Shown here in pieces: positions 46,180 through 55,208 of a stretch of DNA of 64,000 bases; the stretch's first letter is position 1, and the number at the start of each line of letters is the position of its first letter. Source of the DNA: Arthrobacter echini (GTDB lineage Bacteria > Actinomycetota > Actinomycetes > Actinomycetales > Micrococcaceae); assembly GCF_004803505.1 (NCBI RefSeq), contig NZ_SSWH01000012.1, forward strand, positions 1 through 64,000, in the 5' to 3' direction. Both the position numbers and the translations under genes were made by a program. The notes under the pieces are model-generated. The model was given only the letters and a program-made list of their open reading frames with translations. It ran no database searches and was not told where the DNA came from.

Positions 46180-48207
46180 ATGAGCACCCCTTTCTCCTCC
46201 CTCGATCAGTTCGTCGCCGTCCCCCGGGTCGGCGGACTCGTCCTCGACAGGCAGGGAACGCGACTGGTCACCTCCGTGACCACCGTCGATACGAAGGGCA
46301 CCGCCTACCGGACAGCGCTGTGGGAGGTGGATCCCGAGGGCAGGCAGCCCGCCCGCCGGCTCACGCACAGCGCCGCCGGGGAGACGGGGGCGGCGTTCCT
46401 CCCCGGTGGCGATCTCCTGTTCACCTCGGCCCGGCCGAACCCGGATGCCGCTGAGGGCGACGGTGAGGAACGCCCTGCGCTCTGGCGCCTGCCGGCCGGA
46501 GGCGGTGAGGCATATCTGCACCTGGCGCGTCGTGGCGGAGTCTCTGGGGTCACAACGGCGGCCGCCGCCGATGTCGCCGTCGTCACCGCCGGTGTCCTTG
46601 CAGGCTCGACGAGCGAGGAGGACGACGCCGATCGCCGCGCCGGACGCGAGGACGCCGGAGTGGCCGCCGTCCTGCACGCCGGATACCCCGTGCGCTACTG
46701 GGACGCCGATCTCGGCCCGGAGGAGCCGCGGTACTTCGACCTGCGGGAGCAGGGCGGCGAGACCGGAGCGCTGGAGGATCTCGTCCCGGCCGCGCGCGCA
46801 GGGCTGCGGGACGCCGAGCCGGTCCTGAGTCCCGACGGAGCAGTACTCTTCACGGCGTTCACGGTTCCTGAGGAGTTCGGGTCCCAGCGCACCGTGCTCG
46901 CGCGCGTCGACCGCGCGAGACGGGAGTTCGGCGTCCTGCTCGATGATCGGGCGAACGACTATCATCCCGGGCCGGTGAGTCCGGACGGGAACCACCTGGT
47001 CGTGGTCAGTGAACGGCGCACCACGGCCGAACTGGCCCCGAAGAGCACTCTGCTGCTGCTCCCCACAGCCGGCGGCGACCCCGAGCCGCTGGCAGCGGAC
47101 TGGGACCGCTGGCCCGTTCCCCAGGCATGGCTCCCCGACGGCTCCGCCCTCGTGGTCACGGCCGACGACGACGGCGGGGCACCGGTCTTCCTGATCGACG
47201 TCGCAACAGGGTCCGTGCGCCGGCTGACGCAGGACACCGCCGCCTACTCCGACGTCCGGGTCGCCCCCGACGGGCTCACGGCCTACGCCCTGCGCAGTTC
47301 GTACCTGTTCCCGCCCGAGATCGTCCGCGTGGATCTTGCCTCCGGCGCCACCGAGCGGCTCCTGAACCCCACCGAGCGTCCGGAACTGCCGGGCACCCTC
47401 GAACGCGTGGACTCGGTCGGGGAGGACGGCCGAAGCGTGCGCTCGTGGCTCGTACTGCCCGAGGGAGCCTCCGCCGGGTCGAAGGTCCCGGCGCTGGTGT
47501 GGGTCCACGGCGGGCCCATCGGATCCTGGAACGCCTGGAGCTGGCGGTGGTGCCCCTGGGTCATGGCGGCGCGGGGCTACGCCGTCCTCCTGCCCGATCC
47601 GGCCCTGTCCACCGGCTACGGGCAGCACATGGTCGACCGCGGCTGGGGGCAGTGGGGCAGCGCGCCGTACACCGACATCATGGCTGCGACCGACGACCTC
47701 GTGGCACGGGAGGAGATCGATGCCGCGCGCATCGCCGCCATGGGAGGCAGTTTCGGGGGCTACATGGCGAACTGGATCGCCGGGCACACGGACCGCTTCG
47801 CGGCAATCGTGACCCATGCCGGTCTGTGGGCACTGGACCAGTTCGGGGCCACGACGGATGCGGCCTTCTACTGGAAGCGGGAGATGACGCCCGAGGCGAT
47901 GCTGCGGAACTCGCCGCACCGGCACGTGGGGAGCATCGGCACGCCGATGCTCGTCATCCACGGGGACAAGGACTACCGCGTGCCCATCGGTGAGGGATTG
48001 CGCCTGTGGTACGAGCTCCTCTCGGCCTCGAAGCTGCCGGCGGCCGACGACGGGACCACAGTGCACCGTTTCCTGTACTTCCCCGACGAGAACCACTGGA
48101 TCCTCAAGCCGCAGCACGCGAAGATCTGGTACTCCGTGATCGAGGCCTTCCTGGCCGAGCACCTCCTCGGCCAGGAGCGCGACCTGCCGCCGGAGCTGGG
48201 GCTGTAG
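46180..48207 (+). CDS. S9 family serine peptidase (prolyl oligopeptidase/acylaminoacyl peptidase type)
   Basis: A 675-residue protein. The N-terminal ~400 residues form a beta-propeller of WD-like or TolB-like blades (for example LSPDGAVLF and GPVSPDGNHL), followed by an alpha/beta hydrolase domain. The nucleophile is in MGGSFGGYMANW (GxSxGG); VHGGP marks the oxyanion strand. The Asp is probably in HGDKDYRVPI and the His in PDENHWILKPQH. There is no signal peptide, so it is cytoplasmic and probably digests short peptides or removes acylated N-terminal residues. Start ATG 46180. Single gene. Confidence 0.88.
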   Translation: MSTPFSSLDQFVAVPRVGGLVLDRQGTRLVTSVTTVDTKGTAYRTALWEVDPEGRQPARRLTHSAAGETGAAFLPGGDLLFTSARPNPDAAEGDGEERPALWRLPAGGGEAYLHLARRGGVSGVTTAAAADVAVVTAGVLAGSTSEEDDADRRAGREDAGVAAVLHAGYPVRYWDADLGPEEPRYFDLREQGGETGALEDLVPAARAGLRDAEPVLSPDGAVLFTAFTVPEEFGSQRTVLARVDRARREFGVLLDDRANDYHPGPVSPDGNHLVVVSERRTTAELAPKSTLLLLPTAGGDPEPLAADWDRWPVPQAWLPDGSALVVTADDDGGAPVFLIDVATGSVRRLTQDTAAYSDVRVAPDGLTAYALRSSYLFPPEIVRVDLASGATERLLNPTERPELPGTLERVDSVGEDGRSVRSWLVLPEGASAGSKVPALVWVHGGPIGSWNAWSWRWCPWVMAARGYAVLLPDPALSTGYGQHMVDRGWGQWGSAPYTDIMAATDDLVAREEIDAARIAAMGGSFGGYMANWIAGHTDRFAAIVTHAGLWALDQFGATTDAAFYWKREMTPEAMLRNSPHRHVGSIGTPMLVIHGDKDYRVPIGEGLRLWYELLSASKLPAADDGTTVHRFLYFPDENHWILKPQHAKIWYSVIEAFLAEHLLGQERDLPPELGL

Positions 48208-48273
48208 GCGGGCCGGCGCCGTGCCGTTCCGGCGTCGTGCTGATCCGGAGTGAGGGTACGCCGTGATGATTTG

Positions 48274-48279
48274 TAGAGT
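48274..48279 (+). promoter_or_regulatory. -10 element TAGAGT of the GNAT gene, leaderless
   Basis: TAGAGT ends six bases before the ATG at 48286. There is no clear ribosome site, so the transcript is probably leaderless. Confidence 0.5.
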
Positions 48280-48285
48280 GGGCGG

Positions 48286-48795
48286 ATGAGCCTGCCCTTC
48301 ACCGTCCGCCGTGCCCGCACCTCGGACGTGCCGGCGATCAAGACCCTCATCGCGCCGCTCGCGCAGGAGCGCATCCTGATCGCCAAGGAGACGGTGGCGT
48401 ACTACGAGGCGCTGCCGGAGTTCCGGGTCGCGGAGGATGCCGACGGCGCGCTGCTCGGCTGCGGTGCGCTGCACATCATGTGGGAGGACCTCGCCGAGGT
48501 GCGCACCCTGGCGACGTCGCCGCCTGCCCGCGGAACGGGGGTGGGACACGCCCTGGTGGAGGAGCTGCTGGCCGGGGCACGCGATGTCGGGGTCAGCCGC
48601 GTCTTCTGCCTCACGTTCGAGGTCGACTTCTTCCGCCGCCACGGGTTCTCGGTCATGGAGGACCAGTCCGTCGTCGACCCGGTGATCTACTCCGAGCTGC
48701 TGCGCTCACACGACGAGGGCGTCGCCGAATTCCTGGACCTGGCGCGGGTCAAACCGAACACGCTCGGCAACACCCGGATGATCCGGCGGCTCTGA
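48286..48795 (+). CDS. argA: N-acetylglutamate synthase-type GNAT acetyltransferase
   Basis: A 169-residue GNAT protein resembling the short actinobacterial N-acetylglutamate synthases (Rv2747 type) that begin arginine synthesis. The acetyl-CoA site is VRTLATSPPARGTGVGHALVEEL (R/Q-x-x-G-x-G/A as RGTGVG). The C-terminal ARVKPNTLGNTRMI is typical of this subgroup. It lacks the amino-acid kinase domain of classical ArgA. The arginine operon is not in the window, so the assignment rests on sequence only. The next gene starts 212 bases later. Confidence 0.8.
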   Translation: MSLPFTVRRARTSDVPAIKTLIAPLAQERILIAKETVAYYEALPEFRVAEDADGALLGCGALHIMWEDLAEVRTLATSPPARGTGVGHALVEELLAGARDVGVSRVFCLTFEVDFFRRHGFSVMEDQSVVDPVIYSELLRSHDEGVAEFLDLARVKPNTLGNTRMIRRL

Positions 48796-49007
48796 ACGTC
48801 GTACCCGGTGGCTCGGCGATGTCCGCTCGGGGTGACCGGGGTAGACGGCAGGGAGGCCCGGGGTCGCACGTGCGGGCGGCCCCGTCCACACCCTAGGCGC
48901 GCGCACCGGCGGGCGGTAACGTGGCCAGTGTCCACGCGGTCATCGAGCGGCCATCGCGTCACGGGCCGCAGCCGTGCCCGTCCGTCCGCAGCGAAGGAGC
49001 ACCCGTC

Positions 49008-50009
49008 GTGAAGAAGCTCATCAATGACCCCAGAGCAGTGGTGGAGGAGTCGGTCGAGGGCTTCGGGATCGCCCACGCAGACCTCGTGACCGTCCACCCG
49101 GACCCCCTGTTCGTGGTGCGCAGGGACGCGCCCGTGCAGGGGAAGGTGGGCCTGGTCTCCGGTGGGGGAAGCGGGCACGAACCGCTGCATGCAGGCTTCG
49201 TGGGACGGGGTATGCTCGACGCCGCCGTTCCCGGCGCCGTCTTCACCTCACCCACACCCGATGCCATCATTCCCGCGACGACGGCCGTGGACGGCGGGGC
49301 AGGCGTCCTGCACATCGTCAAGAACTACACGGGCGACGTCCTGAACTTCGAGACGGCGGCGGAGATGGCGGCAGCGGACGGCGTCGACGTGCGCTCGGTG
49401 CTCGTGAACGACGACGTCGCCGTCGAGGACTCGCTGTACACGGCGGGGCGCCGCGGGGTCGGCGGAACGGTCCTCGTGGAACGTATCGCCGGTGCGGCCG
49501 CCGAGCGGGGCGATGATCTGGACTCCGTCGCAGCGGTGGCGCAGCGGGTGATCGACGGAGTCCGCTCCATGGGCGTGGCACTGACCGCGTGCACCGTCCC
49601 GCATGCCGGGGTGCCCAGTTTCGAGCTGACGGAGGACGAGATCGAGATCGGCGTCGGCATCCACGGCGAACCGGGCCGGCACCGCATCGCCATGGAGGAC
49701 GCCGACGGCATCACGCAGCGCCTCCTGGATCCCATCACGTCCGATCTGCAGCTCGTCTCCGGTGACCGGACGATCGTCATGGTCAACGGGATGGGCGGAA
49801 CCCCGGCCGGCGAGCTGTACATCGTGTTCCGGAGGGTGGCGCAGCTGCTCGAGGGCCTCGGCGTGAGGATCGAGCGATCGCTGGTGGGCAACTACATCAC
49901 GGCCCTCGAGATGCAGGGGGCGTCGCTGACCGTCCTGCGTGCCGACGACGAGATGCTCGAGCTGTGGGACACACCGGTCCACACCGCCGCGCTGCGCTGG
50001 GGGGTGTGA
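49008..50009 (+). CDS. dhaK: Dihydroxyacetone kinase subunit DhaK
   Basis: A 333-residue substrate-binding subunit of the PTS-dependent dihydroxyacetone kinase. [16 protein letters not shown] forms the substrate pocket. His219 in GVGIHGEPG is the residue that binds dihydroxyacetone covalently as a hemiaminal. The GTG at 49008 has GAAGGAG upstream. A -10-like TAACGT occurs near 48917. It heads a three-gene operon; DhaL follows after one base. The 212 bases upstream show only promoter-like sequence. Confidence 0.95.
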   Translation: MKKLINDPRAVVEESVEGFGIAHADLVTVHPDPLFVVRRDAPVQGKVGLVSGGGSGHEPLHAGFVGRGMLDAAVPGAVFTSPTPDAIIPATTAVDGGAGVLHIVKNYTGDVLNFETAAEMAAADGVDVRSVLVNDDVAVEDSLYTAGRRGVGGTVLVERIAGAAAERGDDLDSVAAVAQRVIDGVRSMGVALTACTVPHAGVPSFELTEDEIEIGVGIHGEPGRHRIAMEDADGITQRLLDPITSDLQLVSGDRTIVMVNGMGGTPAGELYIVFRRVAQLLEGLGVRIERSLVGNYITALEMQGASLTVLRADDEMLELWDTPVHTAALRWGV

Positions 50010-50010
50010 C

Positions 50011-50661
50011 GTGGCCGAAGTGCTCGACACCGCGTGGGCCCTGCGCTGGATCCGGAACACGGCGGACGTGATCTCCGCCGAACGCACCCAGCTGATCGAG
50101 CTGGACCGGGCCATCGGCGACGCCGACCACGGCGAGAACCTGGACCGCGGCTTCACGGCGGTGATCGGCAGGATCGACGCCGGGGAAGCCTCTGCCACCC
50201 CGGCGAGCGTGCTGAAACTGGTGGCCATGACGCTGATGTCCACCGTGGGCGGCGCGGCCGGACCGCTCTACGGAACGGCCTTCCTGCGCGCAGCGACCGC
50301 GCTCGGCGACGCGGAGGAGGTCGACGCCGCGCTCGTGGCGACCCTGGTCGGCGCCGCCCGCGACGGTATCATGGCCCGGGGCAAGGCCGAGGTGGGTGAC
50401 AAGACCATGGTGGACGCCTGGACCCCTGCCGCGGATGCGGCACGGACCGCAGCCCAGGATGGTGCCACGCCGGCGGACGTGCTGGCTGCTGCGGCCCGGG
50501 CGGCCGAGGCCGGCGCCCGCGGCACCGAACCGCTGATCGCCCGCAAGGGCAGGGCGAGTTACCTGGGCGAGCGCAGCGCGGGGCATCGGGATCCCGGCGC
50601 GGTGTCCAGCGCCCTGATCCTGCGGGCCGCGGCCGACGCCGCGCAGGAAGGCTCCGCGTGA
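50011..50661 (+). CDS. dhaL: Dihydroxyacetone kinase subunit DhaL (ADP-binding)
   Basis: A 216-residue all-helical subunit carrying a tightly bound ADP that relays the phosphate from DhaM to dihydroxyacetone on DhaK. The Mg-nucleotide site is the Asp-rich IELDRAIGDADHGENLDRGF. Further signatures are MSTVGGAAGPLYGTAFLRA and GDKTMVDAW. GTG start one base after the dhaK stop, and its own stop overlaps dhaM by 4 bp (GTGA). Confidence 0.95.
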   Translation: MAEVLDTAWALRWIRNTADVISAERTQLIELDRAIGDADHGENLDRGFTAVIGRIDAGEASATPASVLKLVAMTLMSTVGGAAGPLYGTAFLRAATALGDAEEVDAALVATLVGAARDGIMARGKAEVGDKTMVDAWTPAADAARTAAQDGATPADVLAAAARAAEAGARGTEPLIARKGRASYLGERSAGHRDPGAVSSALILRAAADAAQEGSA

Positions 50662-51404
50662 GCGTCGGTCTGGTGATCGTCTCCCACAGCGAGAAGATCG
50701 CCGAAGGCGTTGTGGAGCTCGCGGCGCAGATGGCGCCCGACGTCGTGATCGTCGCGGCGGGGGGAGTCGCGGGCGGGGACGGCGACGCCGCTGGTCGCAT
50801 CGGAACCAGCTTCGAGCGCGTCCAGTCCGGTATCGGGCGGGCGATGGGCGGGGACGGCGTCGTGGTGCTGACCGATCTCGGCTCCGCCGTCATGACCGCG
50901 GAGATGGCACTGGAGTTCCTCGACGCCGAGGCGCGCGGATCGGTGCGGCTCGCCGAGGCCGCCCTGGTCGAGGGAGCTGTCGCTGCCGCCGTGCAGTCCC
51001 AGTCGGGCGCGTCCCTCGAGGATGTGCTGCGTGCAGCGGAGGCCGCCGTCGTCTCGATCCGTCCCGACGAGCTCGAGCCCTTCGTCAGTCAGGGCGCAAC
51101 GGGCCGTGGGAAGCCCGATTCTCCCGGCGCCGCCTCCTCCGGGTCGCACGTCAGCGGTGTGTTCACGCTCCCGAACCGGATGGGTCTGCACGCCCGTCCG
51201 GCCGCGCTGCTCGCCTCCGGTCTCCTGGAGCTGGACGCGGACGTGACGGTGAACGGCGTGGACGCCACATCGGTGATGCTCCTGATGAGTCTGGGGCTGG
51301 GCCAGGGCAGAACCGTCTCGGTCGAAGCCAGCGGACCCGACGCGCAGGCCGCGCTCGAGTTCATCGGTGACGCGGTCGAATCGGGGTTCGGCGAACCGTC
51401 CTGA
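50658..51404 (+). CDS. dhaM: Dihydroxyacetone kinase phosphotransfer subunit DhaM (EIIA + HPr)
   Basis: A 248-residue fusion of an EIIA(Man)-like domain (about 1-130), with the phosphorylated His10 in IVSHSEKIAEG, to an HPr domain (about 165-248), with His178 in NRMGLHARPAALLA. It passes phosphate from the PTS enzyme I to DhaL, so the kinase runs on phosphoenolpyruvate rather than ATP. The HPr lacks the usual regulatory-Ser context; the serine loop is VNGVDATSVMLLMSLG. It overlaps dhaL by 4 bp. Gene order dhaKLM fits PEP-dependent use of dihydroxyacetone from glycerol. The E. coli DhaM C-terminal EI-like domain is absent. Confidence 0.93.
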   Translation: MSVGLVIVSHSEKIAEGVVELAAQMAPDVVIVAAGGVAGGDGDAAGRIGTSFERVQSGIGRAMGGDGVVVLTDLGSAVMTAEMALEFLDAEARGSVRLAEAALVEGAVAAAVQSQSGASLEDVLRAAEAAVVSIRPDELEPFVSQGATGRGKPDSPGAASSGSHVSGVFTLPNRMGLHARPAALLASGLLELDADVTVNGVDATSVMLLMSLGLGQGRTVSVEASGPDAQAALEFIGDAVESGFGEPS

Positions 51405-51410
51405 TCCCGG

Positions 51411-52412
51411 TCAACCGGGCAGGCGGATGCCGCCGTCGGTCTCCTGCGCCAGGCCATCCGTGAGGAGACCGGCCAGAGCCCGTTCGTGCTGCTCGCTCGG
51501 AGCCCGCAGCCCGTGCAGGGCCCTGAGCGCAGCGTGGAGCGGGCCGATCTCCGCCGGCTCCCCCATGGCCAGATCGACCGGAGCCTCGATGAGGACATGG
51601 CGCGGAACAGGAGTTTCGGCAGTACGCAGCACCGCGACGATCGCTCCGCGCACCTGACGATCCGTCCCTGCCCAGGACTGCCCCCTGGGCGTGTAGTCCG
51701 CAGTCGGCCGGCCCGCGGACACCCAGGCACAGGCGTCCAGGACCGGGCAGTCCCGGCACGCCGGCGCCCTGGCCGTGCACGTCACCGCTCCGAGTTCCAT
51801 GACCGCGGCATTCCACCGCACCGACAGTGCGTCGTCGTCCGGCAGCAGGGCTTCCGCGCGTCGCATCTCGGCGGCTGTGAGCGCCGGGGCGGGTAGGGCC
51901 GCGCCCGCGAACAGGCGAGCCTGCACCCGCCTGATGTTCGTGTCCACCACCGTCTCGCGTCGGTGGAACGCGAAGGCCGCGACGGCGGCAGCGGTGTAGG
52001 CTCCCACGCCCGGCAGGGCCAGGAGTTCCTCGCGGGTCGTCGGAACGGAGCCGTGGTGGTGCAGCACGATCGCCGTCGCCGCGGCATGGAGGCGCAGCGC
52101 ACGACGCGGGTAGCCCAGCCGGCCCCAGTGGCGCACGGCGGCGCCTGCCGGTTCGGCGGCAAGCGCGGCGGGAGTGGGCCAGCGCTCGAGCCAGTCCTGC
52201 CAGAGAGGCAGCACGCGCACCACCGGGGTCTGCTGCAGCATCACCTCGCTGACGAGAATGCCCCACGGTGAGCACTCGGGGTCCCGCCAGGGCAGCTCGC
52301 GGGCCGCCTCCGCGAACCAGTCCGTCAGGCGCCGGTGCACCAGCCGCGTCCTCCGGTCGGCGTCGCCGGTACCGTACTCGGAGTCCGGGACGCTTGTCTC
52401 GGTGTTCATCAC
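51411..52412 (-). CDS. mutY: A/G-specific adenine glycosylase MutY
   Basis: A 333-residue helix-hairpin-helix DNA glycosylase removing A opposite 8-oxoguanine. The catalytic Glu is in VSEVMLQQTPV. The HhH is LPGVGAYTAAAVAAFAF, and the catalytic Asp is in VVDTNIRRVQARL. The Fe-S cluster ligands are spaced C-x6-C-x2-C-x5-C (CTARAPACRDCPVLDAC). The C-terminal region (after about 235) lacks a recognisable Nudix-type 8-oxoG domain and instead looks like the winged-helix end of actinobacterial MutY. It is downstream of disA on the same strand, 76 bases away. Confidence 0.92.
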   Translation of the reverse strand: MMNTETSVPDSEYGTGDADRRTRLVHRRLTDWFAEAARELPWRDPECSPWGILVSEVMLQQTPVVRVLPLWQDWLERWPTPAALAAEPAGAAVRHWGRLGYPRRALRLHAAATAIVLHHHGSVPTTREELLALPGVGAYTAAAVAAFAFHRRETVVDTNIRRVQARLFAGAALPAPALTAAEMRRAEALLPDDDALSVRWNAAVMELGAVTCTARAPACRDCPVLDACAWVSAGRPTADYTPRGQSWAGTDRQVRGAIVAVLRTAETPVPRHVLIEAPVDLAMGEPAEIGPLHAALRALHGLRAPSEQHERALAGLLTDGLAQETDGGIRLPG

Positions 52413-52488
52413 TGCTCCTGGGTCGAGGTGTGCCGGCGCGTGCCCGCGGCCGACGTCGTGCCGGGCCTACAGGTCTGCAACAGGACCG

Positions 52489-53565
52489 CTAGAGGAAGCG
52501 GTCGAGCAGGCTCGTCTCCGCGATCCTCGACAGGCCTTCGCGGACGGTCCTGGCGCGCTGTTCGCCGATGCCGTCCACGGCCATGAGGTCCTCGATGTTC
52601 GCCGCCATGAGATTCTGCAGCCCGTCCAGGCGGTCCACCAGGCGATTGGCGATGGCGGGCGGCACGGCCTTGATGCCCGAGAGCAGGCGGTAGCCCTTGG
52701 GCTGGATGGTGGTCTCCAGCGAGTCGACGCTCGAGGCGAAACCGAGCACCCCGGCGATGGTCCCGAGATCGAGCAGCTCCGTGGAACTCAGGCCCTGCAG
52801 GGTCGCTGTGCGCTCCTCCAGAGTGGCGGCACTGGAGCCGGTATCCATGTAGTCGCGTACGACCATCTCACTGCCCGGGCCGAGCCCGGTGGTGAGCTCC
52901 TCGACCTGGAGCGAGAGCAGGCGGCCGTCGACGCCGAGCTCCAGGACGTACTGGGAGATCTCCTCGGAGATCCTGCGCACCATCTCCTGGCGCTGCAGCA
53001 TCACGGCCACGTCACGGACCGTGACCATCGCCTCGATCTCCAGGGCGGAGAGCGAGTTGGTCACCTGGTCCAGGCGCGAGCGGTAGCGCTCGAGCGTCGC
53101 CAGGGCCTGATTGGCGCGGGCGAGCACGGGTTCGGAGCCCTCCAGGACGAAGCGGATGCCGTCGATGTAGAGGGCGATGATCTGCATGGACTGGCTGACA
53201 CTGATCACGGGCACACCGGTTTGCTTCGCGACCCGCTCCGCGGTGCGATGCCGTGTGCCCGATTCCTGCGTCTCGATGGTGGGGTCGGGCACGAGCTGTA
53301 CTGCGGCACGGATGATCCGGCCCGCATCACGGTCGCAGACGATCGCGCCGTCCATCTTGGCCAGTTCCCGCAGGCGGGTCGGCGAGAAATCTATCCCGAT
53401 GTCGAAACCGCCGGAACAGATGGCATCCACGGTCTTGTCGAAGCCGAGCACGATCAGTGCTCCCGTGCGCCCCCGCAGGATGCGCTCGAGGCCGTCGCGC
53501 AACTGGGTTCCCGGGGCTACTCTTGCGAGGGTAGCCTTCAGCGAGTCCTCCGGACTGCGAGCCAT
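52489..53565 (-). CDS. disA: DNA integrity scanning diadenylate cyclase DisA
   Basis: A 358-residue c-di-AMP synthase that scans DNA for branched structures. The diadenylate cyclase domain (about 1-145) has the DGA motif in KMDGAIVCDRD and the RHR motif in ESGTRHRTAERVAK. A helical linker (about 150-285) and the C-terminal HhH DNA-binding region (LMAVDGIGEQRARTVREGL) follow. The ATG at 53565 has GAAAGG upstream; an ATG eight codons earlier is possible. It is downstream of radA, the order conserved in actinobacteria and Bacillus, where RadA modulates DisA. Confidence 0.95.
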   Translation of the reverse strand: MARSPEDSLKATLARVAPGTQLRDGLERILRGRTGALIVLGFDKTVDAICSGGFDIGIDFSPTRLRELAKMDGAIVCDRDAGRIIRAAVQLVPDPTIETQESGTRHRTAERVAKQTGVPVISVSQSMQIIALYIDGIRFVLEGSEPVLARANQALATLERYRSRLDQVTNSLSALEIEAMVTVRDVAVMLQRQEMVRRISEEISQYVLELGVDGRLLSLQVEELTTGLGPGSEMVVRDYMDTGSSAATLEERTATLQGLSSTELLDLGTIAGVLGFASSVDSLETTIQPKGYRLLSGIKAVPPAIANRLVDRLDGLQNLMAANIEDLMAVDGIGEQRARTVREGLSRIAETSLLDRFL

Positions 53566-53667
53566 CGGCCATCCTTTCGCCATCCGCACTGTCGGAAGCC
53601 CGGCGCGGACGGGCGGGCGCCGACCACAGGCGGACGGCAGCTGCGTCGTCTCGCGCAGCCGGTCACA

Positions 53668-53673
53668 ATACTA
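53668..53673 (-). promoter_or_regulatory. Candidate -10 element TAGTAT of disA
   Basis: TAGTAT on the minus strand, in the 221-base gap between radA and disA, would give a leader of roughly 100 bases. It suggests disA has its own promoter besides readthrough from radA. Confidence 0.35.
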
Positions 53674-53786
53674 CTGGCGTCCCGGATCACCGCGGCGCAG
53701 GGTGCCGCCCGCGACGAGTGACCTGCCACCATGCGGGACTCCGCGGTTCTGCGGTTCTGCGAACAGCACCACGCTGGACGGCCGTA

Positions 53787-55172
53787 CTAGAACAGCAGGG
53801 CCAGTGCTTCGGCGAGCGTGGACACCTCCCGCACCGAGAAGCCCGCCGGAACAGGGCCCGTGCCCCCGGGCGACGCCGGCACGACCGCATGCGTGAAACC
53901 GAGTCTCTCCGCCTCGAGGATCCGCCGGTTGATGCCGGGCACGGGCCGCACCTCGCCGGCCAGCCCCACCTCACCGAAGGCGATGAGCCGGGCCGGGAGC
54001 GGGTGATCCGTCTTGGCGGAGGAGATGGCCAGGGCGACGGCGAGATCCGTCGCCGGTTCGGTGAGCCGCACCCCACCCACCGTGGCCACATAGCTGTCGT
54101 CCTTGTGCACCGAGACCGAGGCGCGGCTCTGCAGCACGGCCAGCAGCATCGCCACACGGGAACTGTCGAGTCCGCTCGTGGCCCTGCGGGGCTGCGAAGT
54201 GGACGACTCCGCCAGCAGCGCCTGGACCTCCGCGACCAACGGGCGCCGCCCCTCGAGCGTCACCGTGATGCAGGTGCCCGAGACCGGATCCTTGGTCCGC
54301 GAGACGAAGAGGCCGCTCGGGTCCGCGAGTCCCTCGATCCCGGCGTCCGTCAGATCGAAGCAGCCCACCTCGTCGGTCGGACCGTAGCGGTTCTTCACCG
54401 CGCGCAGCAACCGCAGGCGTGAGTGGCGTTCGCCCTCGAACTGGCAGACGACGTCGACCAGGTGTTCGAGCAGCCGCGGACCGGCGATCGACCCGTCCTT
54501 GGTCACGTGGCCCACGAGGAGGGTGGTCATGCCCCGCGCCTTCGCGGCGCTGATGAGGGAGGCCGCGACCTCGCGGACCTGCGTCACTCCGCCTGCACTG
54601 CCGTCGACGGCGGCGCTGCTGAACGTCTGGACCGAGTCGACGATCAGCAGGGCCGGGTCGATCGACTCGACCTGGCCGAGGGCCTGGCCCAGATCGGTCT
54701 CGGCGCTGAGGTAGAGCGAGTCCGCGACGGCGTCGATCCGGTCCGCCCGGAGTTTCACCTGCGCCGCCGACTCCTCGCCCGTGACGTAGAGGACGTCCTT
54801 GCCGAGCCGCGCCACCCGTGCAGCGACGTCGAGCAGGAGTGTCGACTTCCCCACGCCGGGCTCCCCTGCGAGCAGGATCACGGCTCCGGGGACGAGGCCG
54901 CCGCCGAGAACGCGGTCGAGTTCGTCGATCTTCGTCGGCTGGAAGCCGGACAGCGTCGCGTCGACGTCGGCGATCCGCCTGGCCGGTGTGGTGACGACGG
55001 TCGCCGCCGTGGTGCGGGCCGCGACCTGCCCGGTCTCCTCGACCGTTCCCCACGACTGGCATTCACCGCAGCGGCCCACCCATTTGGCGGTGGTCCAGCC
55101 GCACTCGGCGCAGCGGTAGTTGGGGGTGTTGCTGCGACCCGCACGGGCAGCAGGGGAGGTCTTGGTTGCCAT
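53787..55172 (-). CDS. radA: DNA repair protein RadA
   Basis: A 461-residue RecA-related branch-migration protein. The N-terminal zinc finger is YRCAECGWTTAKWVGRCGEC (C-x2-C...C-x2-C). The ATPase core has Walker A LLAGEPGVGKSTLLLDVA and YVTGEESAAQV, and the RadA-specific KNRYGPTDEVGCF motif. The C-terminal Lon-like domain follows (SVHKDDSYVATVGGV to the end). Y replaces F in the KNRFG motif, a common variant. Its start follows the FUSC-like gene stop by 36 bases on the same strand. Confidence 0.95.
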   Translation of the reverse strand: MATKTSPAARAGRSNTPNYRCAECGWTTAKWVGRCGECQSWGTVEETGQVAARTTAATVVTTPARRIADVDATLSGFQPTKIDELDRVLGGGLVPGAVILLAGEPGVGKSTLLLDVAARVARLGKDVLYVTGEESAAQVKLRADRIDAVADSLYLSAETDLGQALGQVESIDPALLIVDSVQTFSSAAVDGSAGGVTQVREVAASLISAAKARGMTTLLVGHVTKDGSIAGPRLLEHLVDVVCQFEGERHSRLRLLRAVKNRYGPTDEVGCFDLTDAGIEGLADPSGLFVSRTKDPVSGTCITVTLEGRRPLVAEVQALLAESSTSQPRRATSGLDSSRVAMLLAVLQSRASVSVHKDDSYVATVGGVRLTEPATDLAVALAISSAKTDHPLPARLIAFGEVGLAGEVRPVPGINRRILEAERLGFTHAVVPASPGGTGPVPAGFSVREVSTLAEALALLF

Positions 55173-55208
55173 GCACTCAGGCTATCGGCGCTCACCGACA
55201 GGCGAGTT

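Noticed and set aside
45916..48642. A 908-codon frame antisense to the S9 peptidase and part of clpC
   Set aside because: It spans two good genes and their terminator on the other strand and shows no motif.
53743..53758. Tandem GCGGTTCT copies after radA
   Set aside because: Only two short copies and no symmetry or conserved context, so no function is proposed.
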